Assembly (NCBI RefSeq): GCF_041146395.1
Contig: NC_090989.1
Span: 286,427,343 to 286,491,342 of the forward strand
DNA from: Eulemur rufifrons
Lineage: Eukaryota; Chordata; Mammalia; Primates; Lemuridae
Direction of reading: 5' to 3'
Length of the DNA stretch: 64,000 nt
How positions within the stretch are numbered: the stretch's first letter is position 1; the number at the start of each line of letters is the position of its first letter. Both the position numbers and the translations under genes were made by a program. The notes below the pieces were generated by a model. It had not been told where the DNA came from. It was given only the letters and a program-made list of their open reading frames with translations, and searched no databases. Positions 52,900 through 64,000 of this stretch are shown one piece after another.

Positions 52900-54157
52900 T
52901 ATTAGGTTGGTGCACAAGTAATTGCAGTTTCAGACTGTGTTTTAAATCATTATAACTCGGCTCAAACTCATCTTTATTAATCAAAATAGGAACCATCATA
53001 ATCAACACATTTTTGCCAACAAGAGATAAGTTTGTTTATTCCTGTAACATAAAAATCTGTGCTTGGGGATTCAGCGAACCCTTGGGAAGCATTTTCTGCA
53101 TCCTGCTGGTTGTGGAAGCGTTTTCCCTGCAAAAAGTTGTCGAGATGCTTGAAGAAGTGGTAGCCGGTTGGCGAGAGGTCAGGTGAAGACAGCAGATGAG
53201 GCAAAACTTCGTAGCCCAATTTGTTCAACTTTTGAAGGGTTGGTTGTGCGATACCTGGTCGGGCGTCGTCACGGAGAAGAATCGGGCCCTTTCTGCTGGC
53301 CAGTGTGGCTGCAGCGTTGCAGTTTTCGGGGCATCTCACCGATTTGCTGAGCAGCCTTCTCAGACTAACGGCTTCACTGGGATTCAGAAAGCTGCTGTGG
53401 ACCAGACCAGCAGCAGAACACCAAACGGTGACCGTGACCTTTCATTTTGGTGCAAGTTTGGCTTCGGGAAGTGCTTTGGAGCTTCTCTCGGTCCAGCCAC
53501 TGAGCAGGTCATCGCTGGTTGTCCTCGCGTGTCACAGTCCTCAAGAAATGGTTCCTTGCTGCGTACAAGAAGAGAAGACACCACTCCAAAATGACGATTT
53601 TTTTGATTTTGGTCAGCTCATGAGGTGCCCACTTATCGAGCTTTTTCACCTTTCCAATTGCTTCAAATGCTGAATGACCATAGAATGGTCGACCTTGAGT
53701 TCTTGGGCAACTTTTCATGTGGTTGTAAGAGGACCAGCTTTGATGATGGCTCTCAACTGGTCGTTGTCACCTTCCGATGGCCACCGCTGCGCTCCTCACC
53801 TTCAAGGCTCTCGTCTCCTTGGCAAAACGTCTTGACCCACCACTGCGCTGCACGTTCGTCAGCAGTTCCTGGGCCAGATGCGCTGGTGTTGCGAGTTGTC
53901 TCCGCTGCTTTACGGCCCATTGTGAACTCGAATAAGAAAATATTGGGAATTTGCTTTTTGTCTAACATCATGTCCATAGTCTAAAATAAATATAAAATAA
54001 ACAGCAAGTAATTAGTCACTAGAAAAGAAACCTAAATCAAGAAGTGTGCATGAAAATGATGTATAACACAATCACAGTAATTTAAGAGTGTATCCCAATA
54101 GCAAACGGCAAATGTCAACAATGCTAAAACCGCAATCACTTTTGCACCAACCTGCTA
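52900..54157 (-). mobile_element. Full-length Hsmar1-like mariner transposon, reverse orientation
   Basis: Terminal inverted repeats TTAGGTTGGTGCACAAGTAA (from 52902) and its complement CAATCACTTTTGCACCAACC (ending about 54155, last two bases changed) flank a 1,254-bp element. A TA dinucleotide lies just outside each end (52900-52901, 54156-54157), the mariner target duplication. Length is close to the roughly 1.29-kb Hsmar1 consensus. The transposase frame lies on the reverse strand and is broken. Confidence 0.93.
52977..53977 (-). pseudogene. Dead mariner transposase, Hsmar1/SETMAR type
   Basis: The reading direction is reverse, from 53977 to 52977. The N-terminal part begins MDMMLDKKQIPNIFLFEF and includes GRKAAETTRN and WWVKTFCQGDESLE, the helix-turn-helix DNA-binding region shared with the transposase half of SETMAR. 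After several frame changes the C-terminal part shows RPGIAQPTLQKLNKLGYEVL and ends CVDYDGSYFD. The catalytic DD34D triad is damaged: the third aspartate position (PTxYHFF context) is glycine, and HDN is changed to RDD around the second. The family's usual length is 343 residues, and about 30 bases are missing overall. No activity is expected. Confidence 0.9.
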
Positions 54158-56570
54158 GGAGCTTTGGGAGGTGGAAAAGGAACGTTCGCAGGAACTGGGG
54201 TCGGGGCGGCCTGGCTGAGGGACTGTCCAGATGGGAGTAACCAGAGGGCGTGTTCTGCTCAGGCGCTGCCTGGAGGAGGGGCCAGGGGCACAAGGTGCTG
54301 TGACCTGGGCCCTGTTACCTATTTGTGCACCGAGGGTGAGGCTTGGGCCACTGCGCCCGTGAGTGCCAGTGGCAGGTGGGTGGGTGGGCGCCAGGGAGAC
54401 ACTGGGACTCTGCGCCTTCTCCGTGAGTTCCTGGGAACCCAGGCTGGTCCTGGGGCTGGGCATTCAGCAGGTGCTTGATAAATGCTTGCTGACCTGGCTC
54501 ATTGAGCTTGTTGAGCAGGCACATGGCAGGTGGGGGGTTCAGGAAAAGCTGGCCCCAGGTCTGTTGAGCCAGATTCCGCCTTAAGTGGGAGTCGTGTCTG
54601 GAGACAGGCTCGTCTGCCTGCCTGCGGGGACGAGGGCCGGGGACAAAGGCAGCGATGAGGAGCTCGGCTGTTCTCTCCCCACAGCCAATCAAGGAGCCAT
54701 TTCCACAAAGACAGACGCTAAAAATAGCTCCGGGCTGGCCACGTCCCCGCCAGCTCCACCCAAATGACGGACTGTGTGACCAGGTCTCTGCAGCCCGCGG
54801 TGCCACTGGGGCTTGGCCAGTGGCTGCAGATGACTCGGACCCCCGCCTGGTCTGTGCCCGGGGGAGGTCGTGGCCCTGAGGGCCGCAGAGGCTCCTCCCA
54901 CGCTGGGCTGCCTGGTGCTGGGCGCTGCTCCTGCTGCGAGGAGCGGAGGCCGCCCACACACGGGGCCCCCAACTCGGGCAAGGGCTGTGGAGGACAGAGG
55001 AGGAGGAGGAGCGAGCGTGGCGAGGGGGGTGCTGGGGGAGCAAGGCCTGGGGAGGTCTAGGGAGACATGTGCCGATGCCGGGGGGCGACGCGTTGAGAGT
55101 TGGGGGGCACCAGGTGCCGTGGTGGTAATGACGGCCATGAGGCTGACGCCATGCAAGACCCCAGGGCAGGTGGCCAAGGACCGCCAGGATGTCTCCTCCA
55201 GGGGGACATGGGGCTTTTGTCAGAGACTAGACAGGAGTTTTGAAGAGGACTCTTTGGAGACAGAGCCCCCCTCCTCCCTGCAGCCCAGCGAGGACGGCTC
55301 CTGCGGCCCCCTCAGATAGATGCTCCCTCGAGGGACAAAACCTGGGCTGTCTGTGAGCAGAAGCCACTGGCCTGCAGCAGGGGTGGAGGGCGAGAGTGGG
55401 AAGCAGACTCACGCTGGGGTCAGGGTGGACGTGTGTGTGTCTCCCAGGCCAGCGGTAGCCAGGCGAGAGTGGGCAGTCGGGCCCTGGGGAAACGATGAGG
55501 AGAGCGTCTGGTCATAGTGGACCGCTGAACGGTGGTGGCCGTGGGTGGGGCAGCGTGGGGGCTCTGCAGCTGGGGCAGAAACGGCTTGCCTGTGCTTTGA
55601 ACGTGCGTGGAGCTCGGGGGGCTTCAGAAGAACACACAGAGGGGCCTCGTGAGAGACAGACGGGTCAGCAGCAAATTCCTGTCAGGCCCAGAGAGAGGAG
55701 ATCGTCTCCCACAGCGACACGCGAGGAAGAACGTGCCTCCCCCCCCCCCCCCCCCCCGCTTTGGTAGCACTGGGGTCAGCGACCCTGACACGAGCTGAGG
55801 AAGGAGGAGCCATGCGGGGCTTGGGGGAGCAAAGAGCGGCTGCGCCTTCCTGTCCCGCCGGCAGGGCAGGTGCCGAGGGGCGCAGTGCACCGGGCAGGTG
55901 CCGACGGGCGCAGCGCACCAGGCAGTGGTGCCAGCCGGGCCTGGGCACTTGCAGTTGCTAAACTGGGACCGTTTTCAACTCCACGTGATTGCAGAGCTTT
56001 CACCCAGGGTTCATTAGGGAAGTCGTCAGGCTCGTCCAGCAAGACTCTGTCTCAAAAAAAAACGACAGGTGCAAATGCTGTATTTTGATGACAACGCAAA
56101 CCGGCCTTGCTCATGGACTGGATGTCCAGCGCCCACGTGCGAGAAGCAAAGGTGATGGGACGTGAACCACCGGAGACGGTGGAGCCGTGCAGGAGAAGGG
56201 AGAATCGGGACAGGGCGTTTCTTTGTTTTGTGTTAGCGGAGGGTGGTGGTGGGACTCGCGATTCTGGTAACTATTTCATCCAAGTGGAGGTGTCGGGTGT
56301 GCAGTCGGGCATTTGCGAGGGAGCTCAGAGGGGACAGTGGGGCTGAGGCTGTGTCTTTGAGGTCATGGACTCAGGGACAGTGTTTGAAGCATGGGGAGGC
56401 TGACGTCACCCGGGAAACAAGTGTGGATGGAGAAGCGAAGCCCAGGGACCGGGCCCTGGGAAAGTCCCCACGTTCGGAGGTCCGGTGGGAAGGAAGGAGC
56501 CGGTGAGACAGACGGAGGGAGCTTCCCGGGGCGGGAATGGTGCCTGTGCCGTGGAAGCAAAGAGCTTCAT
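54158..56570. other. CACNA1B: GC-rich unique part of intron 6
   Basis: Overlapping open frames on both strands with no family signature, consistent with composition. It contains a pure C-run at 55739-55757 and a small internal duplication (GCAGGTGCCGA.GGGCGCAG, about 55865-55920). A worn Alu 3' end (CAAGACTCTGTCTCAAAAAA) may lie at 56036-56060. Confidence 0.5.
55739..55757. repeat. Poly-C run, 19 bases
   Basis: Nineteen consecutive C in the assembled sequence; homopolymer length is error-prone and likely polymorphic. Confidence 0.9.
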
Positions 56571-57685
56571 GACAGCGACCGACCGGGACAGACGTAGCTT
56601 CTGTTTCTCTGGGATGGATGCCCAGTCGTGCGTGTTTCTGGGTTGTATAGTCGTTGCTCGTTTAGTTTTAAAGCTAAGACTTTTTACATTCCTGCCAGCA
56701 GTGTATGGATAATGCATTTTTTCTGCGTTCCTGCCAGCACTTGGCGGTGCCACTGTTTCTATTTCAGCCATTCCGACAGGCGTATAGTGAGGTGTCGCTG
56801 TGGTTTACCTGCGTTTCCTAACGGCTGGCGATGCCATTTGCTGTCTGTACATCATAGGTGAAATGGCTCCTCATGTCTTTGGCCCGTGTTCTGTCTGGAC
56901 TGTTCTTTTACTGTGGAGTCTTTAAGTTCTTTATGCATTCGGGGTCCTAGTTCTTTGTCAGATATATGTTATAGTTTGCAGATACTTTCTCCTCGTCAGT
57001 AGTCGTCTTTCCATCGTCTTCACCTGGTCTTTCGCAAAGCAAGCATTTTTGATTTTGATGAAGACTAGTTTATCAGTTTGTCCTTTTGTGGATTGGGCCT
57101 TTGGTGTCAAGTGTAAGATCTCTTTGCCTAGTCCTAAATCCTGAAGATTTTCTTCTATTTTTTTCCTAAAAGTTGTATTGTTTTATATTTTAAATGAAAG
57201 TCTATGATCCATTTTGAGTTAATTTTTGTATAAAGCATGAGGTTTAGGTTGAAGTCCTTCCTGCCTCCCTCTTCCCCCACCTCACTTCCCTTCCCCTCGC
57301 CTCCTCCTTCCCTCCCGCCTGTGGGTGACCAGTTGCTCTCAAACCGTTGCCGACAGGGCTGTGACCCTCTGTTGAACTGCTTTGCACCTTTGCGGGAAGC
57401 CAGTCAGGCCTGTCTGTGGGGGTCTATTTCAGTTCCCCTGATGGATGTGTCTCTCTCTTTGCCAGTGACGCACAGGCTTGATCACTGCAGTTGTCTATAA
57501 GTCTTGAAATCAGGTAGACCGATTGTTCCCATTTTATTCAATTGGGTAGAACTGACATCTTTACTATGTTGGGTCTTCCAGTCAATGAACGTGGTATGTC
57601 TCTCCATTTGTTTAGATCATCTTTGATTTCTTTCATTTGCATTTTGTAGTTTTCAGCATACAAGTCCTATATGTGTTCTTTTTCA
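56571..57685 (-). repeat. Old L1 (L1M-type), reverse strand
   Basis: Antisense L1 3' and ORF2 words: TTCCTGCCAGCAGTGTATGG, TCTTTGTCAGATATATGTTA, CCTAAAAGTTGTATTGTTTT, ATTTGCATTTTGTAGTTTTC. It is interrupted at about 57690 by the younger L1 and seems to resume near 59910. Confidence 0.8.
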
Positions 57686-57689
57686 CCTT

Positions 57690-59650
57690 TTTAATAATTT
57701 TTTTTATTTCAACATATTATGGCGGTACAAATGTTTGGTTTATGTATATTGCCCTTGTCCCACCTGAGTCAGAGCTTCAAGCGTGTCCATCCCCCAGACA
57801 GTGCGCACCACACCCATTAGGTGTGAATATACCCATCCCCTTCTCCCCGCTCCCATCTGCCTGACACCCCATGAATGTTACTATCATATGTGCACTTAAG
57901 TGTTGATCAATTAGTACCAATGTGTTGGTGAGTACATGTGGTGCTTGTTTTTTCATTCTTGTGATACTCACTTAGTAGAATGGGCTCCAGCTCTATCCAG
58001 GATAATACAAGAGTTGCTAGATCACCATTGTTTTTTGTGGCTGAGTAGAACTCCATGGTATACATATACCACATTTTCTTAATCCACTCATGTATTGATG
58101 GGCACTTAGGTTGTTTCCACATCTTTGCAATGGTGAATTGTGCTGCTATAAACATTCGGGTGCAGGTATCTTTGTCATAGAATGTCTTTTGTTCTTTTGG
58201 GTAGATGCCCAGTAGTGAGATTGCTGGATCAAATGGTAGGTCTACTTGTAGCTCTTTAAGGTATCTCCATATTGCTTTCCACAGAGGTTGCACTAGTTTG
58301 CAGTCCCACCAGCAGTGTATGAGTGTTCCTATCTCTCCACATCCATGCCAGCATTTATTGTTTTGGGACTTTTTGTTAAAGGCCACTCTCACTGGAGATT
58401 AGTGATATCTTGTTGTGGTTTTGATTTGCATTTCCCTGATGATTAGAGATGTTGAGCATTTTTTCATATGTTCATTGGCCATTAGTCTATCTTCTTTTGA
58501 AAAGTTTCTGTTCATGTCCTTTGCCCACTTTTTGATAGGGTTGTTTGATTTTTTTCTTGCTGATTTTCCTGAGTTCTATATAGATCCTAGTTATCAGCCT
58601 TTTATCGGATGTGTAGCATGCGGGTATTTTCTCCCATTCTGCAGGTTATCTGTTTGTTCTTGTGATAGTTTCCTTGGCTGTGCAGAAGCTTTTTAATTTG
58701 ATCAGGTCCCATTTATTTATTTTTGTTGTTGCTGTGATTGCCTTTGGGGTCTTCTTCATAAATTCTTTGCCTAGGCCAATGTCTGTAAGAGTTTTTCCAA
58801 CATTTTCTTCTAGAATTCTTATGGTTTCATGCCTTAGGTTTAAGTCTGTTACCCACCGTGAGTTGATTTTTGTGAGAGGTGAAAGGTGTGGATCCTGTTT
58901 CAGTCTTCTACATGTGGCTATACAGTTTTCCCAGCACCATTTATTGAATAATGATTCTTTTCCCCAGTGTATGTTTTTGTCTGCTTTGTCAAAGATTAGA
59001 TGGCCATATGAGGATGGTGTTATATCTGGGTTCTCAGTGCTGTTGCATTGATCTATGTCTCAGTTCTTGTGCCAGTACCATGCTGTTTTAGTTACTGTAG
59101 CCTTGTAGTACAGCTTGAAGTCTGGTAAATTGATGCCTCCCAATTTGTTCTTTTTGCTTAAGATTGGTTTTGCTATACGGGGTCTTCTCTGGTTCCATAT
59201 AAAGCATAGAATTATTTTTTCTAGATCTATAAAAAATTATGTTGGTATTTGAGAAGGGATTGCATGGAATCTGTAGATCAGTTTGGGTAGTATAGACATT
59301 TTAACAATGTTGATTCTGCCGACTCAGGAGCATGGTATGGTTTTCCACCTGTTTACATCCTCTGCTATTTCCTTCCTCAGTGTTTTATAGTTCTCCCTGT
59401 AGAGGTCTTTTACCTCCTTAGTTAAATATGTTCTAGGTATTTTACTTTCTTTGTTGCTATTGTGAATGGTACTGAGTCTTTGATTTGGTTCTCAGTTTTA
59501 CTGTTGTTGGCATATAGGAATGCCTCTGATTTCTGTACATTGATTTTGTAACCTGAGACTTTGCTGAATGTGTTTATCAATTCCAGTAGTCTCATAGCAG
59601 AATCTTTGGGGTTTTCTAGATATAAGATCATATCATCAGCAAAGAGTCAT
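57690..59650 (-). mobile_element. 5'-truncated strepsirrhine L1, reverse orientation
   Basis: The 3' end (T-rich, then CAACATATTATGGCGGTACA) and the block TGTCCATCCCCCAGACAGTG are those of lemur-group LINE-1 as I know it. On the reverse strand ORF2 is readable over long stretches. 59631-59422 gives the reverse transcriptase region ([20 protein letters not shown]), and 58392-57907 gives the C terminus ([20 protein letters not shown], then EFYSATKNN). The left (5') end falls near 59650 at the DMIL word following the FADD catalytic motif, so the copy is truncated and cannot move. Interrupting stops are few, so it is far younger than the surrounding L1 debris. Confidence 0.88.
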
Positions 59651-61668
59651 TTTGTTTTAGAAGTTTTTATTCTGTTTTCATAATAAAACACTGTGGCCTC
59701 AAGGAAAAAAATTTGTTTCTAGTGTGGCAGTCAGTGTGTTAAAGGAAGTGTCAGGGAAGCATGGAGTCCAGCCTGCCAGGTGCCAGAGATGCCTCCAGGT
59801 TCTGACCTCTGGCCACTGGCTTCTGCCACTTGGGTGTGGTGGTCTTGTAATGCCTAGGCAGCAACACAAAATGGCGTTGTATTTTAAATCTCACTATCCA
59901 CATGTTCACTGCTAGTATGTGGAAATACAATTGATTTTTGTATTTTGATCTTGGATCCTGGAGCCTTGCTGAACTCACTTACCAGTTCTAGGAGATTTTT
60001 TTGTAGACTCCTTGGGATTTTCTATGTAGGTAAACACCATTTGCAAACAGGAACAGTTCATTTCTTCTTTCTGATCTGTATGCCTTCCCCCCCCCCCCAT
60101 TTTTTTTATTGTGGTAAAATACAAATAACATAAACTTACCATCTTGACCAATTTTGAAGTGTACAGTTCAGTGGTATTAAATACATTCATAATGTGTGAC
60201 CATCACGACTGTCCATCTCTATAATTTTTCATCTTGTAAAATGGAAACTGCACCCATTAACATTAAGTCCCTGTCCCCCTCTTCCTCAACCCCTGGCAGC
60301 CACTGTTCGACTGTCTGTCCCCGTGACTGTGACCACTCTAAGTCCCTCCCATCAGTGGAATCGCACAGCGTTTGTGACTGGCTTATTCCACTTAAGTGTC
60401 CTCAAGGTGCACCCAGGCTGTAGCATATTGTGGAATTCCCTTCCTTTTAAAGGCTGAATAGTATTCCATTGCATGTATAGACCGTATTTTGCTTTTTTCA
60501 TTTGTCAGTGGATACTTGGGTTGCTTCCACGTTTTAACTCTTGTGAATAACATGGGTATACAAATACCTCTTTGAGATCTTACTTTCCATTCTTTCGAGT
60601 ATATACCCAGAAGTGGAATTGCTGGATCTTATGGTAATTCTATTTTTAATGTTTTGAGGAACTGCATGCTGCTGTCCACAATAGCTGTACTATTTTACAT
60701 TCCCACCAGCAATGTACAAAAGGAAGCCACCAATTTCTCTACATTCTCACCAATGCTTGTTATTTTCTGTTCTTTAGGTAGTAGCCATCCTAATGTGTGA
60801 GGTGGTATCTTGTAGTTTTGGTTTGCATTTCCCTGATAATTAATGGTGTCAAGCATCTTTTCATGTGCTTATTGGCCATTTGTTTATTTCTTTGAAGAAA
60901 TGTCTATTGAAGTTCTTTGCCCATTTTTTGATTGAGTTTTCTTTGTTGTTGAGTTTTAGGAGTTTTCTATGTGTTCTGAGTATTAATCCTTATTAGATAT
61001 ATGATTTGCAAATATTTTCTCCCATTCTGTGTGTTACCCTTTTACTCTGTTATAGTGTCTTTTGATACACAAACTTTCTAAGTTTTCATAAAATCCAGTT
61101 TGTGTATTTCTTGTTCTTGTTGCCTATGCCTTTGACGTCACATTCAGGAAATCATTGACAAATGCAAAGTTGTGAAGCTTTGACCTAGGTTTTCTTCTAA
61201 GAGTTTTATTTTTTAGATATTACATTCAGATCTTTGATCCATTTTGAGTTAATTTTTGTATTTGGTGTTAGGTAAGGATCTAAATTCGTTCTTTTGCATG
61301 TGTATATCCAGTTTTCCCAGCACCATTTGCTGAAAAGACCGTCCTTTTCCCATCAAATAGTTTTGGCACCCTTGTCAGAAATTATCTGCCCATATATGCA
61401 AGAGTTTATTTCTGTTCTCTTCGTTGGTCTGTGTGCCTTGATCTGTATGGATGCCTTTTACTGCCTTTGCCTGCCTGACTGCACAAGCTAGAACTGTCAG
61501 CACTGTGTTGTGTAGGAATGGTGAGAGCAGACATACCTGCCATTCTCCTCCTCAGGAAAAACCATTTGGTCTTTCACCATTAAATACAACATCTGCTGTA
61601 GGGTTTCTTTTTAAGGGGGTGTAGATTGTTCTCTATCAAGTTGAGGCAGTTCTCTATTCCTAAGTTTC
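59651..61668 (-). repeat. Unassigned segment then old L1, reverse strand
   Basis: 59651-59905 is not recognised. From about 59910 old L1 antisense text resumes (ACAATTGATTTTTGTATTTT). At about 60098 a separate L1 3' end starts (TTATTGTGGTAAAATACAAA) and leads through 3' UTR into antisense ORF2 as far as the Alu. A C-run of about 12 bases lies at 60087-60098. Confidence 0.75.
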
Positions 61669-62031
61669 TGAGAGTTTTTTTTTTTTTTTTTTTTTTGAGA
61701 CAGAGTCTCACTCTGTTGCCCAGGCTAGAGTGAGTGCCGTGGCGTCAACCTAGCTCACAGCAACCTCAAACTCCTGAGCTCAAGCGATCCTCCTGTCTCA
61801 GCCTCCCGAGTAGCTGGGACTACAGGCATGCACCACCATGCCCGGCTAATTTTTTTTCTATATATATTTTTAGCTGTCCATATAATTTCTTTCTATTTTT
61901 AGTAGAGATGGGGTCTCGCTCTTGCTCAGGCTGGTCTCGAACTCCTGAGCTCAAACGATCCGCCCACCTCGGCCTCCCAGAGTGCTAGGATTACAGGCGT
62001 GAGCCACCGCGCCCGGCCTGAGAGTTTTTTT
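61669..62031 (-). mobile_element. Young strepsirrhine-type Alu with target duplication
   Basis: Body about 61697-62018. TGAGAGTTTTTTT stands at 61669 onward and again from 62019. It has the AGTG insertion and differs from the next copy at only a handful of sites. Confidence 0.95.
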
Positions 62032-62055
62032 TTATCATGAATGAGTGTGGAATTT

Positions 62056-63240
<1,185 letters not shown>

Positions 63241-64000
63241 ACGTGTACAGTTCAGGGTTTTTTTTTTTTTTGTATGTCCAAAAAGTTGTGCAACCATCAT
63301 TATCTCATTTTAGAAGATTTTCATTAACTCTCTCACTAACGGTGAGTCCTCACTCCTCCAGGCCCCCAGCCCGACCACCTCTGACCTTTCCATCTCTGTT
63401 GGTTTGTTTAATCCAGATGTTTCATGTAAAGGGAATCATATAGTAGGTGGCCTTTTGTGTTTTTATATCTGTGTTATAACAAGTATAAGTATTTCACAGC
63501 TTTTATTGTCAAACATGATTCCGTTGTGTGTGTCTGGCATATTTTGTTTATATTTTGTCAGTTCATGAGCATTTGGACTGTTCTCACTTTTAACATCATG
63601 AATAATGCTGCTGCCAACATTCGTGTGCAAGTTTTTGCATGGACTGTGTCTCCCTCCACTTCCCTTGGGCGTGCTCCTGAGTCGGACAAGTCCTTTCTTT
63701 GTCATTTCCATGCTGTTCAGAGAACTTTCACTAGCCAATTTTCTAGGGGAGTTCTGGTGACAAATTCTTCTAGTTTCCTAGTTTGTCCCAAGAATGTCTT
63801 GATTTCCCAAAGGTTGTTTTTGGTGGGTATTTGTGTCGGTTGACAGCGGTTTTCTTTCAGCACCTGGGAATACGATGCCACTTCCTTCTGGCCTCCATGG
63901 TTTCTGCAGCGAGTTTTTGAATTGTTTTCTCCCTGTAGATGTCATTTTTCTCTTGCTGCTTTCGAGATTTTTTCTTTATCTTTAGTTTTTAGGAGTTTGA
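63241..64000 (-). repeat. Old L1 3' end and a second L1 block, reverse strand
   Basis: 63241-63640 continues the antisense L1 3' UTR (GTTGTGCAACCATCATTATC, AATAATGCTGCTGCCAACAT). From about 63855 a block related to 35240-35430 begins and runs off the edge. Confidence 0.7.

Overview
This is nuclear DNA of a primate, most likely a strepsirrhine (lemur or galago group). Two things point there. Most Alu copies are the form whose mid-region links the monomers through a TATATA-rich stretch and AGCTGTCCATATAATTTC. The youngest L1 copy (about 57.69-59.65 kb) has the 3' end I associate with lemur LINE-1. The species cannot be fixed from the window.

The only protein-coding gene I can support is CACNA1B, the pore-forming alpha-1B subunit of the N-type voltage-gated calcium channel Cav2.2, on the + strand. 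Six exons are present (13903-14186, 15049-15154, 18666-18805, 48385-48476, 49784-49936, 51920-52110). Joined, they give 966 nt, or exactly 322 codons with no stop. They cover the cytosolic N terminus, S1-S5 of domain I, the extracellular loop and the pore helix with the domain-I selectivity-filter glutamate (residue 314). The rest of the gene lies beyond the right edge. Introns 2-6 have GT donors, and introns 2-5 end in AG. Intron 1 is an AT-AC intron with a U12-type branch site. An upstream AUG 22 nt before the channel start opens a 126-codon out-of-frame reading frame that crosses the intron 1 junction.

Layout: 0-9 kb is intergenic, made of old L1 fragments, several Alus and a decayed hAT transposase copy. 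9-13.7 kb is increasingly GC-rich and mostly unique. About 12.6-15.2 kb is the CpG island and promoter with exons 1 and 2. 15.2-29.7 kb is GC-rich intron sequence holding two large minisatellites (39-bp and 35-bp units). 29.7-36.3 kb is an AT-rich L1 landscape with nested Alus and a MaLR-type LTR. 36.6-39.4 kb is unique, followed by a TGTGTCCC-type minisatellite at 39.4-40.1 kb and more L1 to about 47 kb. Exons 4-6 lie at 48-52 kb. Intron 6 (52.1 kb to the end) holds a full-length but dead Hsmar1-like mariner element, a GC-rich unique block, a lineage-specific L1 inserted in older L1, and four Alus.

I saw no tRNA, rRNA, snRNA or microRNA gene and no CRISPR array. The many long open frames in GC-rich DNA and in the minisatellites are best explained by composition and by repeat periods divisible by three.
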